Positions 35,131 to 43,130 of a stretch of DNA of 64,000 nt are shown here, piece after piece. The translations under genes were made by a program, and so were the position numbers. This stretch comes from Haloterrigena alkaliphila. Lineage in GTDB: Archaea; Halobacteriota; Halobacteria; Halobacteriales; Natrialbaceae. The notes below the pieces were generated by a model. The model was given only the letters and a program-made list of their open reading frames with translations. It made no database searches and was not told where the DNA came from. Each line of letters opens with the position of its first letter. Positions within the stretch are counted from its first letter, which is position 1. The DNA lies in the NCBI RefSeq assembly GCF_017352155.2, contig NZ_CP071462.1, forward strand, positions 930,001-994,000, in the 5' to 3' direction.

Positions 35131-35207
35131 TAGCCACTGAAAGTCAATGCACACCCGATCGCACAGCTGTCGTGCGATCGGTGTGTGAATCGTTTCAGTT
35201 GTTACTA
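35128..35207. repeat. 80-bp inverted-repeat element abutting a stop codon
   Basis: Outer arms TAGTAGCCACTGAAA (35128-35142) and TTTCAGTTGTTACTA (35193-35207) match in 13 of 15 positions. The core CCGATCGCAC (35155-35164) and GTGCGATCGG (35172-35181) pairs perfectly around a 7-nt loop and extends through CACAC/GTGTG. The left end supplies the TAG stop of the dCTP deaminase-like gene. Confidence 0.8.
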
Positions 35208-35297
35208 TAGAGTGACGCGCCGACGGTCGCGGCCGCCCGGGGCCGGCGTCCGGTTCGCGTACCCTTTTGCCGACGCCCGTCGGAGGAGCCGGTACCG

Positions 35298-35852
35298 ATG
35301 ATGGCGACCACCCACGTCTTCGCCGGCCTCGCCGTCGTCGCGCCGGTCGCCTCCGCGATCCCCGAGTTCGCGACGCCGCTCGCCGTCGGCGCGATCGCGG
35401 GCGGGCTCGCGCCGGATTTCGACCTCGTCCTCGCCCATCGGCGCACGTTTCACTTTCCGGTCGCCGGCGCCGCAGTCGCCGTCCCCGCAGTCGGTCTCGC
35501 CGTCGCCGTCCCTACTCCGGTTACGACGGCGCTCGTAGCCCTCGCCGTCGCCGGGTGGCTCCACGCCGCCAGCGATTCGATCGGCGGCGGACCCGAGATG
35601 GACCCGTGGAACGACCGGAGCGAACGAGCCGTCTACGACCACGTTCGGGGCCGCTGGATCCGGCCGCGCCGCTGGATCCGGTACGACGGCGCGCCGGAGG
35701 ACGCCGCCCTCGCGACCGCGCTCGCGGTGCCCGCGCTGGTGGCCTTCGACGGCCCGGTTGTCGCCCTCGTCCTCGCCGGCGTCGCCCTCTCGCTGGGCTA
35801 CGCGCTCCTCCGGCGACGGCTGGTCGCGTGGCTCCCCGACTGGCTCGAGTGA
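35298..35852 (+). CDS. YdjM-like membrane-bound metal-dependent hydrolase
   Basis: A 184-residue membrane protein that begins MMATTHVFAGLAVVAPVAS and continues AGGLAPDFDLVLAHRRTFHF; the early His, the Asp-x-Asp and His-Arg-x-x-x-His are the pattern of the YdjM/DUF457 family. Four to five membrane segments are visible. Members are called metal-dependent hydrolases from motif alone. The start could also be the second ATG at 35301. Confidence 0.75.
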   Translation: MMATTHVFAGLAVVAPVASAIPEFATPLAVGAIAGGLAPDFDLVLAHRRTFHFPVAGAAVAVPAVGLAVAVPTPVTTALVALAVAGWLHAASDSIGGGPEMDPWNDRSERAVYDHVRGRWIRPRRWIRYDGAPEDAALATALAVPALVAFDGPVVALVLAGVALSLGYALLRRRLVAWLPDWLE

Positions 35853-35929
35853 CGGGACCGTCGGCGGTCCGACGACGATTCCGGCCGCGAGTCGGAACGC
35901 TGATACTGCCACCCTCCGAGTGGGTCCGT

Positions 35930-36394
35930 ATGGTTGATGTGTTCCTCGCCCAGACAGTTCACCTGATCTTCGCCGGAATCTGGGCCGGCAGCGTCTTCTA
36001 CGTCGCGTTCGTCGTGTTACCGCTCGCTCGAGACGGGGCGTTCAACACGACGAAACCGCTCGAGGCTATCTCCGGAAAACTGACGACCATCTCGCGGGTG
36101 AGTGCGCTCCTCTTGTTGCTCTCGGGCGGCCACCTCGCCGGATCGCGATACACCGCCGACGGGCTCTTCGGGACGACCGACGGCCACCTGGTGCTCGGGA
36201 TGGTCGCCCTCTGGGCGATCCTGGCCGCTCTCGTCGAAATCGGCGCGAAGCGACTCGAGGCGGGACTCAACGGGAAGAAACTGCGCGAACCGGCTGGCGA
36301 CGCCCTGCCACTGTATCGGGCGGCGGCGGTCGTCGCCGTCGCCTTGCTCGTCGTCGGCGGCGCGCTCACGTCGAACGCGGCCGCGCTCCTCTGA
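35930..36394 (+). CDS. CopD-like four-helix membrane protein
   Basis: A 154-residue protein with four membrane segments, starting MVDVFLAQTVHLIFAGIWAG. Conserved His in the first helix (TVHLIFAGIWAGSVFY), LSGGHLAG in the second and the pattern of helices resemble the CopD/YebZ copper-resistance domain. A role in heme or copper handling at the membrane is possible, but unproven. It follows the YdjM-like gene by 77 bases. Confidence 0.65.
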   Translation: MVDVFLAQTVHLIFAGIWAGSVFYVAFVVLPLARDGAFNTTKPLEAISGKLTTISRVSALLLLLSGGHLAGSRYTADGLFGTTDGHLVLGMVALWAILAALVEIGAKRLEAGLNGKKLREPAGDALPLYRAAAVVAVALLVVGGALTSNAAALL

Positions 36395-36514
36395 AACGGG
36401 GGCCCGTCGCTCCCCGCGACCCCACCCGATTTCCCCCGAATCAGTCGCCTCGTCGACAACGAGATCCGGACATTCTTGCGAAAGATACTTAGTCAGTTAC
36501 TGTAACGTACTCCC

Positions 36515-36952
36515 ATGATGATCAGGGGCAAAGATATGGCGCTGTCGTTACTCGCGGTCGGTACCGCCGCAGTCGCCGGATACGTACTACACTCGGAACA
36601 GCGGACGAAACGCCCGTCGCGGTCGAAAGCGAACCTCGGGGCTCGAATCGTCGCTCGAGATGCGGTCCCCGAAGACGCGACCGTCGTCGACGTTTCCTCG
36701 CAGCGACTGAGCGACATTCCCGGCGCGCGGCGAGCGATCGACCGCGCCGTTCGCAACGACGCGCGCGACGAGTGGGAACACGTGACCCTCGATCGCGACG
36801 GCGCCTGGTCCGTCGTCGACACCGTCCGCGGCTCGCTGCCGTACTACGCCGACGCCGACGGCGCGTACAACGGCGTCTACGTCCACTACGGGGACCACAT
36901 CGTCGTTCTCGACGCGATCGGCTGGGCGCACCTCGAGGAACCGCTGCAGTAG
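36515..36952 (+). CDS. Hypothetical protein with one N-terminal membrane segment
   Basis: A 145-residue protein starting MMIRGKDMALSLLAVGTAAV, with a single hydrophobic helix (residues about 8-24) followed by a basic stretch, then a soluble acidic domain ending YNGVYVHYGDHIVVLDAIGW. The C-terminal strands are well conserved-looking, but I do not recognise the family. It probably lies outside the membrane surface or is anchored facing the cytoplasm; orientation is uncertain. Confidence 0.6.
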   Translation: MMIRGKDMALSLLAVGTAAVAGYVLHSEQRTKRPSRSKANLGARIVARDAVPEDATVVDVSSQRLSDIPGARRAIDRAVRNDARDEWEHVTLDRDGAWSVVDTVRGSLPYYADADGAYNGVYVHYGDHIVVLDAIGWAHLEEPLQ

Positions 36953-37206
36953 GACCGCCCCCACGCGGCGCTCGCACGGTCGAGTACCGACCGGCGTCGT
37001 CGCGGCGGCGGACGTCGATCGCCGACCCGTTTTCGCGCTCGTAGTGTTCCGTTTCGACCCGTCCAGCGTCCGCCCCGTCTCGACTCAGTTCGTCGTCGTT
37101 CGCGTATTCCGAGCCCGTTGGCCGTCGACGGTATCGGCGTCATCGCTCCCGTCCGCTCGCTCTCCAAATCACAACCACTACCTCACAGCCCCGCGGAGTG
37201 GCAGCC

Positions 37207-38106
37207 ATGCAACTGGGCGTAATCGGACTCGGACGCATGGGACAGATCGTCGTCGACCGGGCGCTCGAGGCGGGCCACGACGTCGTCGCCTTCGACCTCG
37301 ACGCGGAAGCCGTCGCGACGGCCGCCGACGGCGGCGCCGAACCGGCCGACTCGGTCGCCGACCTCGCGGACCGGCTCGGCGACGAGAAGCGCATCTGGCT
37401 GATGGTCCCCGCCGGCGAGGCGGTCGACGCGACGCTCGAGGAACTCGAGAGCCACCTCGATTCGGACGACGTCGTCGTCGACGGCGGCAACTCCTACTTC
37501 GAGGACTCCGTTCGCCGGGCGGAGGCATGCCCCGCGGCGTATCTGGACTGTGGGACCTCCGGCGGCCCCGCGGGCGCCGAGCTCGGGTTCTCGCTGATGG
37601 TCGGCGGGCCCGCGTGGGCCTACGAGGAACTGACGCCCGTCTTCGACGCCGTCGCGACCGGTCCCGACGGCCACGAACGGATGGGGCCCGCCGGCGCGGG
37701 CCACTACGTGAAGATGATCCACAACGGCGTCGAGTACGCGCTGATGCAGGCCTACGGCGAGGGCTTCGAGTTGCTCCACGAGGGCCGGTACGATCTGGAC
37801 CTCGAGTCGGTCGCGTCCGTCTGGAACAACGGCGCCGTCATCCGGTCGTGGCTCCTCGAACTCTGCGAGGAGGCGTTCCGCGAGGAGGGGCCGGACCTGG
37901 GGACCGTCGCGGACCGCGTCGAGGGCGGCTCGACCGGCACGTGGACCGTTCAGGAGGCCCTCGAGCAGGAGGTGCCGCTGCCGCTCATCTACACCGCGCT
38001 GGCCGAACGATTCGGGTCGCGGGCCGACGACGGTCGGTTCTCGCGACGACTGGCCAACCGACTTCGGTACGGGTTCGGTCGGCACGAGGTCCCGCGGCGG
38101 GACTGA
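37207..38106 (+). CDS. gnd: 6-phosphogluconate dehydrogenase, decarboxylating
   Basis: A 299-residue enzyme that oxidises 6-phosphogluconate to ribulose-5-phosphate with NAD(P), the route to pentoses in haloarchaea. Seen: MQLGVIGLGRMGQIVVDRAL (Rossmann), VVDGGNSYFEDSVRRAE, LDCGTSGGPAGAELGFSLMVGG and the catalytic Lys in GHYVKMIHNGVEYALMQAY. It is the short (about 300-residue) archaeal type. The ATG at 37207 is used rather than a GTG three codons upstream. Confidence 0.93.
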   Translation: MQLGVIGLGRMGQIVVDRALEAGHDVVAFDLDAEAVATAADGGAEPADSVADLADRLGDEKRIWLMVPAGEAVDATLEELESHLDSDDVVVDGGNSYFEDSVRRAEACPAAYLDCGTSGGPAGAELGFSLMVGGPAWAYEELTPVFDAVATGPDGHERMGPAGAGHYVKMIHNGVEYALMQAYGEGFELLHEGRYDLDLESVASVWNNGAVIRSWLLELCEEAFREEGPDLGTVADRVEGGSTGTWTVQEALEQEVPLPLIYTALAERFGSRADDGRFSRRLANRLRYGFGRHEVPRRD

Positions 38107-38246
38107 CGTCGACTCGAGCGCGCGACTGGCGCGATCAGCATCCACGGATTCGCACTGTCACTCGAGTAAAACTGTGATTTTGCCTGTCGTAGCCGACCCG
38201 AAAAATTGAGTCATATTCTTAACTCCCGCTCTCGACATCACCGATT

Positions 38247-38555
38247 ATGAACTCTCAGCATTCGACGACCGTGGCGGCTGCCGACGAGGAACCAGCGATG
38301 GCGGTAATCGACCTCGTCGCGGACGCCACCGGCATCGATCCCCTCGAACTCGACCCCCTCTACAACGCGATCGATCCCGAAGTGATCGATTCGCTCTGTA
38401 CCTCGAGTCCCGGATTTTCGTCGCTCGAGTTCGAGTACGCCGGCCACACGATCGTCGTCGAACGCTCCGGCCAGGAAATCGAGATTTCGCTCGAACCCGT
38501 GACGATCGGCGCGGATCAGTCGCTGGGCGTCACGGACAACGACCCGTCCCTCTGA
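38247..38555 (+). CDS. HalOD1 output-domain protein
   Basis: A 102-residue stand-alone HalOD1 domain: MAVIDLVADATGIDPLELDP, LYNAIDPEVIDSL, SSLEFEYAGHTIVVER. HalOD1 is a haloarchaea-specific domain often found as output of signalling proteins; its action is unknown. TTCTTAAC about 25 bases upstream may be the TATA region. Confidence 0.8.
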   Translation: MNSQHSTTVAAADEEPAMAVIDLVADATGIDPLELDPLYNAIDPEVIDSLCTSSPGFSSLEFEYAGHTIVVERSGQEIEISLEPVTIGADQSLGVTDNDPSL

Positions 38556-38655
38556 GATCGGTTTCTCGCGAGCGCGGTAGGGTGTCGTTTCGTCCCCGAG
38601 TACCGTTCCACCGTTCCGATAGCGGCTGGTCTCCGAACTGCCGATTCCGACGGCA

Positions 38656-38718
38656 GAGTGATCGGAACCGACGCTGGAGTGATTAGAACCGATGCTGGAC
38701 TGATCAGAACCGACTCCA
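38656..38718. repeat. Three 21-bp tandem units
   Basis: Units at 38656, 38677 and 38698 share the pattern GAGTGATYRGAACCGAYGCTG with a few changes in the third. They lie in the 247-base gap between the HalOD1 gene and the SRA-HNH gene; the gap holds no supportable gene. Confidence 0.65.
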
Positions 38719-38802
38719 CGGTCGGCGGGACGTGCACCGACGCGGTACAGCCGTCCGGTTTATGTATCACGTGTTCGAAGGGACGCAGTATCGCGAGTAC
38801 GG

Positions 38803-40260
38803 ATGGGTGAGCACAAACGCAACATCGCGGTCCGCTTCTTCGGCGGGGCGGGGAACTATACGGACGTCCTCGAGGACATGTGCGGCTACGTCCTCACCGA
38901 GGGCCCGAGCGAGGAAGCCCTCTTCGAGTGGATCAAAGCGAACACGCGGGCGACGAGCGACGACGGGATCGGAAATCGGCTGCGGTTTCTCGGAGCGATC
39001 GGACTGCTCGAAATCGACGCGGACCGAGTCCGACTGACCGAACGCGGCATTCAGTGGCTTTCGGAGACCGACCCGGAGATCCTGTTCGACGCACTCACCG
39101 AGAACGTCTCCGGCTTCGAGACGATCCTCGAGTCGCTGCTCGAAGGGCCGAAGACGGACGCCGAACTGGGAGCGGCGATCGCAGCCGACCATTCGGAATT
39201 CGACTGGTCCGATTCCGCCGGACCCGCACAGCATCGCGGCTGGGTACAGAGTCTCGGCTACGTCGAGCGAACGGACGGCACGAACGCGCTCACCGACAGC
39301 GGGCGACGGCTGGCTCGTCGCGTCGCGTCGGGGCTGCCCGCGCTCGAGCGCGGCGACTACTACACGCAGTCGGAACTCGAGGCGGCGTTCGACACGAGTT
39401 TCGGCTCGTACATCAAGGGGATCAATCCCCGAACGGACGACGACGGCGACCTCGCGTACGTCATCGTGAAGGCCCGCGAGGACGGCCCCTACGGCGACGA
39501 TCTCGCGGGCGATGAGTTCACGTACATCGGCGAGGGCGTCCCCGCGAAGGGCGACCAGCAGTTGACGCCGGCGAACGCAGCGCTGGTCGACCACGCCGAG
39601 GGTGCAGTCGCGCCGGTGTACTTCTTCTACCAGCCGGCGGACGAGGATCGACTCCGGTACGACGGGCTGGTCGACGTCGTCGACGCCGAGTACGTCGCCG
39701 ATCCTGACGGCGAGCGGATGGTCTACCGGTTCACGGTGGCGCACCTCGAGGTCGAGGACCCCGCCGAGTTCGAGGCGCTCGCGGACTCAGTTTCCGACGA
39801 TAGCAGTTCGGACGCCGGCGAGGACGACGAACCGGATCTCACCGCCGACGAGGAGGAATTCACCGTGACACAGCGCCGCGTTCGCTCGAGCGCCTTCGCG
39901 AAGCGGGTCAAAGCCGCCTACGACAAACGCTGTGCGATCTGCGGGACGTCCCGCGAGTCGCCCGCCGGCACGGTGGATATCGAGGCCGCCCACGTCTACC
40001 CGAAACGGGAGAACGGCCGCGATCACGTCCGCAACGGACTCGCCCTCTGTCGGCTCCACCACTGGGCCTTCGACGCCGGCTGGCTCGCGGTGACCGACGA
40101 CTACCGCGTACTGGTCGCCGACCGGCCCGACCTCGAGGGGTACGAGGAGTTCGTCCGACTCGAGGGCGAGGAGTTGACGGTGCCGGCGGACGAGGAAAAG
40201 CGACCGCATGCGACGTTTCTGGCCGCTCACCGGGAGATGCACGGGTTCGAATCGCCGTAG
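38803..40260 (+). CDS. Winged-helix/SRA-like/HNH endonuclease, candidate modification-dependent restriction enzyme
   Basis: A 485-residue protein. Residues about 15-95 form a winged-helix-like module (NRLRFLGAIGLLEIDADRVR, LTERGIQWL). Residues about 200-330 resemble the SRA fold that flips 5-methylcytosine: DEFTYIGEGVPAKGDQQLTP, ANAALVDHAEG and RYDGLVDVVDAEYV. Residues about 370-435 are an HNH nuclease with C-x2-C and the ββα residues: CAICGTSRES, VDIEAAHVYPKREN, NGLALCRLHHWAFD. This architecture is that of McrA-like type IV restriction enzymes that cut modified DNA. No methyltransferase lies beside it. The link to defence is inference from domains and from the neighbouring toxin-antitoxin genes. 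Confidence 0.78.
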   Translation: MGEHKRNIAVRFFGGAGNYTDVLEDMCGYVLTEGPSEEALFEWIKANTRATSDDGIGNRLRFLGAIGLLEIDADRVRLTERGIQWLSETDPEILFDALTENVSGFETILESLLEGPKTDAELGAAIAADHSEFDWSDSAGPAQHRGWVQSLGYVERTDGTNALTDSGRRLARRVASGLPALERGDYYTQSELEAAFDTSFGSYIKGINPRTDDDGDLAYVIVKAREDGPYGDDLAGDEFTYIGEGVPAKGDQQLTPANAALVDHAEGAVAPVYFFYQPADEDRLRYDGLVDVVDAEYVADPDGERMVYRFTVAHLEVEDPAEFEALADSVSDDSSSDAGEDDEPDLTADEEEFTVTQRRVRSSAFAKRVKAAYDKRCAICGTSRESPAGTVDIEAAHVYPKRENGRDHVRNGLALCRLHHWAFDAGWLAVTDDYRVLVADRPDLEGYEEFVRLEGEELTVPADEEKRPHATFLAAHREMHGFESP

Positions 40261-40297
40261 AGACTATCGTTCCCTCGTCGCGAGAGGACGATGCTCC

Positions 40298-40344
40298 ATT
40301 GGTCTGGTGACCAATACCATTATTGCGCTGGTTGCCGTACCAAT
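40298..40344 (+). promoter_or_regulatory. Palindromic operator candidate of the TumE/TumA operon
   Basis: ATTGGT-CTGGTG-ACCAAT at 40298-40315 and a weaker GGT-TGCCGT-ACC(AAT) at 40330-40344 lie 29 bases apart, just before the tumE ATG at 40353. Toxin-antitoxin operons are normally self-repressed, so these are probable binding sites for the TumA-type DNA-binding protein. Confidence 0.55.
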
Positions 40345-40352
40345 AAGCGAGG

Positions 40353-40691
40353 ATGGCCTCGCCGACGGACGACGACCTAGATGGGATCACTACGACGGAG
40401 AAATACCGGGACGGAACTGTCGTTCGTGTATTCGTCATGCGAACGACTCGCGATGCGTATCCGTCGGGATGGGCCTACAAACTCCACTACGGTACGACGG
40501 AACCGAACCCACCGGAAACACTCGACGATGGGACGATTCGGCGATACGATAACTCACACGAGGATACGAAGGGGCACGAACTCCACGTCGCGCCCGATCC
40601 CGAGCCAGAAACCATCGAGTTTCCCGGCATGATCGAACTCTGGAACCGATTCTGGAGCGAGATTCCGAAAGACGAGTTCGACGACAGATGA
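40353..40691 (+). CDS. tumE: TumE-family toxin (DUF6516)
   Basis: A 112-residue protein matching the TumE family of toxin-antitoxin systems: ending RTTRDAYPSGWAYKLHYGTT, then TIRRYDNSHEDTKGHELH and a PEPETIEFPGMIELWNRFW tail. The conserved core Y-P-G-x-Y-K-x-H-Y and R-Y-D-N-x-H are the likely functional residues; members are proposed nucleases, but the target here is unknown. The antitoxin-like gene begins 28 bases downstream, an order (toxin first) usual for this type. Confidence 0.8.
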   Translation: MASPTDDDLDGITTTEKYRDGTVVRVFVMRTTRDAYPSGWAYKLHYGTTEPNPPETLDDGTIRRYDNSHEDTKGHELHVAPDPEPETIEFPGMIELWNRFWSEIPKDEFDDR

Positions 40692-40718
40692 TGCGCCAGC
40701 TCACGAGGTGAACACCCA

Positions 40719-41168
40719 ATGACCGACGATACCCCACCGCTGCACCCGATGGAACGCGAACAGCTCCAACGCGAATCGAAACTGGTCGTTACGGTACGAT
40801 CGTCCCAGGAGTTCCACGACGACGTCGTCGCAGCGATCGAAACGCTCGATCACGGAAAGTCATCCGACCCGGTACCGACGCTCTCGTTCGGGAGTTACGA
40901 CGACCTCATGGACACGCTTACGCCACGCGTGATCGACCTGATCGAGGCCGTTCGACGGCACGAACCGGGCAGTATCAACGAGGCGGCGCGAGTGGTCGAT
41001 CGCGACGTCAAGAACGTCCACGAGGAACTCAGTCGGCTCGCACAGCTGGGCATCGTCTACTTCGAGGAAGACGGACAGCGAAAGCGCCCCGTCGTCTGGT
41101 TCGACGAGATCGTCATTACCCTCCCGTTCGACCCCCAGAGCAGCGGAACCGCGACCGCAGCGCCCTGA
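40719..41168 (+). CDS. tumA: TumA-type DNA-binding antitoxin (HVO_A0114 family)
   Basis: A 149-residue protein with a winged helix: TLTPRVIDLIEAVRRHEPGS, NEAARVVDRDVKNVHEELSR and LGIVYFEEDGQRKRPVVWFD. It is the HVO_A0114-like family found as partner of TumE. It would bind the palindromes upstream of tumE and neutralise the toxin. The N-terminal 40 residues (HPMEREQLQRESKLVVTVRS) may contact the toxin. Confidence 0.82.
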   Translation: MTDDTPPLHPMEREQLQRESKLVVTVRSSQEFHDDVVAAIETLDHGKSSDPVPTLSFGSYDDLMDTLTPRVIDLIEAVRRHEPGSINEAARVVDRDVKNVHEELSRLAQLGIVYFEEDGQRKRPVVWFDEIVITLPFDPQSSGTATAAP

Positions 41169-41224
41169 CACACGGGGGACGGGCCGCTCGGCCTCGAGAA
41201 CAGGTGAGAGGGGACGAACGAAGC

Positions 41225-41578
41225 TCAGTACCCGTCTCGCACTTTGTCGATCTGACACTGCACGCAGAGATCGTCGGCGAAACAGGAGACGTTGTCGTAC
41301 GGACAGTCGTACGCCTCGACGTGAACCGACTGCCGGCGTTTCTCCCGACGCCAGATGCTTTCCCAGTCGTCGATGTCCATGTCGGCGGAGGTGAACACGA
41401 CGGTCCCGTCCGAATCGACGATCTTGGCCGCCGTGACCGACGACTGATTGTCCTTGACGTGTTCGATGGCGTGCTCGTAGGACGAACAGGCGATCTCCGT
41501 CGTGCCCGTTTCGTCGTCCAGGAGCCGCACCCTGATCGAGCCGTCGTACTCCTCCGTCGGCTCCAGCCCGCGAGTCAT
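41225..41578 (-). CDS. Hypothetical acidic protein with C-terminal Cys cluster
   Basis: A 117-residue protein. The N half is strand-rich (RVRLLDDETGTTEIACSS); the C-terminal part contains YDCPYDNVSCFADDLCVQCQ, four Cys that could bind a metal. Family not recognised. It is convergent with the antitoxin gene and is downstream of the nuclease-like gene on its own strand (70 bases away). Confidence 0.6.
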   Translation of the reverse strand: MTRGLEPTEEYDGSIRVRLLDDETGTTEIACSSYEHAIEHVKDNQSSVTAAKIVDSDGTVVFTSADMDIDDWESIWRREKRRQSVHVEAYDCPYDNVSCFADDLCVQCQIDKVRDGY

Positions 41579-41648
41579 GGTGGATACTGGCCGAACAGCG
41601 TGAAAAAGGGCGGGGAAGCGGCCAGACGGCCATCGGCCCGCTGGGGTC

Positions 41649-42899
41649 TCACACCGGCTCGCGAAGCGCCCAGACGTCCTCGAGGGGCTCGAGGCGGTGC
41701 GGCTCGGCCCCCCGCTCGGTCAGGATCCCGGTGTGATAGAGCATCGCCTTCAGCTGAAACACCGTCGGCGAGTGGTAGACGGCGCCGTCCGCGAGCGCCT
41801 CGCGTCGAAGGTCGCCGTCCTCGGTCAGCACCCGGCGCCGGACGTCGTCGTCCCCGCGGAGGAACAGCTCCACCGTGAACGTCGGATGAACTTCGTGGAG
41901 ATGCGTGACGAGGTCCACGAGCGACGGCTCCGGTTGCCAGTCGTCGTGCATGGTCTGGAGTTCCGTCACGAGCAACTCCGTCGCAGGGTACTCGAATACC
42001 ACCCGGCGGGCTAACTGCCCCCACGCTGGCGCGAGGTCGACGAACCGTTTCTGCGATCGGTACCAGTCCGCGAACTCCTCGAGGGCCGCCTCGACCGCGC
42101 CGTGGCGACCCACGCCGAACCGGACCACCTCCTGCCCGAGCGAGGTGAGTTCGACGCCTCGCGGGCCGTCCTCGATCAGTCCCAGGAACGCGGCCCCCTG
42201 CCTCGCGCTGTCGACGGCGCCGACGACATCGTACTCGGATAGCAGGGCCGCGGTGTCGCCGTCCGCGTAGTGGGCCAGCGGGTAGCCGAGGTAGTTCTTC
42301 GGGTGGTTCAGCCCGAAGGAGGCGTTCGCGACGCCCTGCGCGCCGGCCTGGAACCGCAGCGCCGTCGCCTCGCTCGAGGTCCGGTTCCCGACGATTCGGG
42401 GGACCTCGAGCGCCTCGACGTCGCCCGCCGAATCCACGCCCAGCACGCCGACGTTCAGCTCTCGGGCCAGTGTGCGATCGGTCGCCGAAATCGCGGCCGT
42501 CGGCGCCGCGAGGTACGCCGCGTTCGCCTCGTGGAGGCGGTCGTAGGCCTGCACGATTCCCAGTCGCGCGTCCACGCCGCCGCTGGCGTACCCCTTCGCC
42601 TCGACGGCGATCAGCGGCGGTTCGTCGCCCAGTCGATCGACCGCCAGCAGTTCCGACTCGAGGCTCCGCACGCCCACGAGATCCGGATAGCCGCCGCCGA
42701 TGCGTACGTGGTTGAACGGCGCCAGCCGGTCCCGGACCGTCGGCTCGATCGGCCGGCCGGGGCGCCACTCGTCCTGCGAGAATTGCGTGTCGGCGACGAC
42801 GTAGGATCGCTCGTCGTCGCCACCTGCCGTCGGAAAGAGCCGCCGCTTGGTGTGGGCCAGCACCTGCGGTTCCGAGAGCGATCCGGCCGCGCTACTCAT
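41649..42899 (-). CDS. PD-(D/E)XK nuclease-like protein
   Basis: A 416-residue protein of unknown family. Residues about 60-105 contain GGGYPDLVGVRSLESELLAV and then PPLIAVEAKG, a good fit to the PD-x(n)-E-x-K active site of the restriction-endonuclease fold. The following helix/strand pattern (GIVQAYDRLHEANAAYLAAP) also suits it. The rest (about 190-416) has winged-helix-like parts (ALLSEYDVVGAVDSARQGAA, LLVTELQTMHDDW). Position between a TA module and a repeat, near an HNH enzyme, suggests a defence or DNA-processing role; that is inference. The start at 42899 is the second usable ATG region. Confidence 0.65.
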   Translation of the reverse strand: MSSAAGSLSEPQVLAHTKRRLFPTAGGDDERSYVVADTQFSQDEWRPGRPIEPTVRDRLAPFNHVRIGGGYPDLVGVRSLESELLAVDRLGDEPPLIAVEAKGYASGGVDARLGIVQAYDRLHEANAAYLAAPTAAISATDRTLARELNVGVLGVDSAGDVEALEVPRIVGNRTSSEATALRFQAGAQGVANASFGLNHPKNYLGYPLAHYADGDTAALLSEYDVVGAVDSARQGAAFLGLIEDGPRGVELTSLGQEVVRFGVGRHGAVEAALEEFADWYRSQKRFVDLAPAWGQLARRVVFEYPATELLVTELQTMHDDWQPEPSLVDLVTHLHEVHPTFTVELFLRGDDDVRRRVLTEDGDLRREALADGAVYHSPTVFQLKAMLYHTGILTERGAEPHRLEPLEDVWALREPV

Positions 42900-42907
42900 G
42901 GGTCCCG

Positions 42908-42917
42908 ATTGGTCACC
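42908..42917 (-). promoter_or_regulatory. Operator-like motif shared with the TumE/TumA promoter
   Basis: On the minus strand GGTGACCAAT occurs nine bases before the ATG at 42899, preceded by ATTATTG. The same decamer is the right part of the TumE/TumA palindrome (40306-40315), also next to ATTATTG. This suggests common control by the TumA-type protein. Confidence 0.45.
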
Positions 42918-42998
42918 GATCCCAATAATGTTGCGACGAATCGGCGGTTCGACAGCCGCTCTGCTACTGCCGGTTCGGCGATCCACCGCTGGGTGGGA

Positions 42999-43101
42999 CT
43001 GAAAGGGGCGAGCGCTCTCGAGGAAGGCGGGCGACGAAAGGACCGCAGCGTAGCGAGGACCGCATCGAGCCCTCCGACTCGAGAGCGCTCGGGGCTTTCA
43101 G
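42999..43101. repeat. 103-bp inverted-repeat element
   Basis: CTGAAAG (42999-43005) and CTTTCAG (43095-43101) form the ends; inside them CGAGCGCTCTCGA (43009-43021) pairs perfectly with TCGAGAGCGCTCG (43079-43091). The loop of 57 bases has two GGACCGC copies. The 231-base gap 42900-43130 holds no gene apart from this element. Confidence 0.7.
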
Positions 43102-43130
43102 GCTGTAGCCGTCGACTAGATCTCCGCGCT

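Noticed and set aside
40235-40260. GGGTTCGAATCG, resembling a tRNA T-arm
   Set aside because: It lies in the last codons of the HNH gene and no acceptor, D or anticodon arms surround it.
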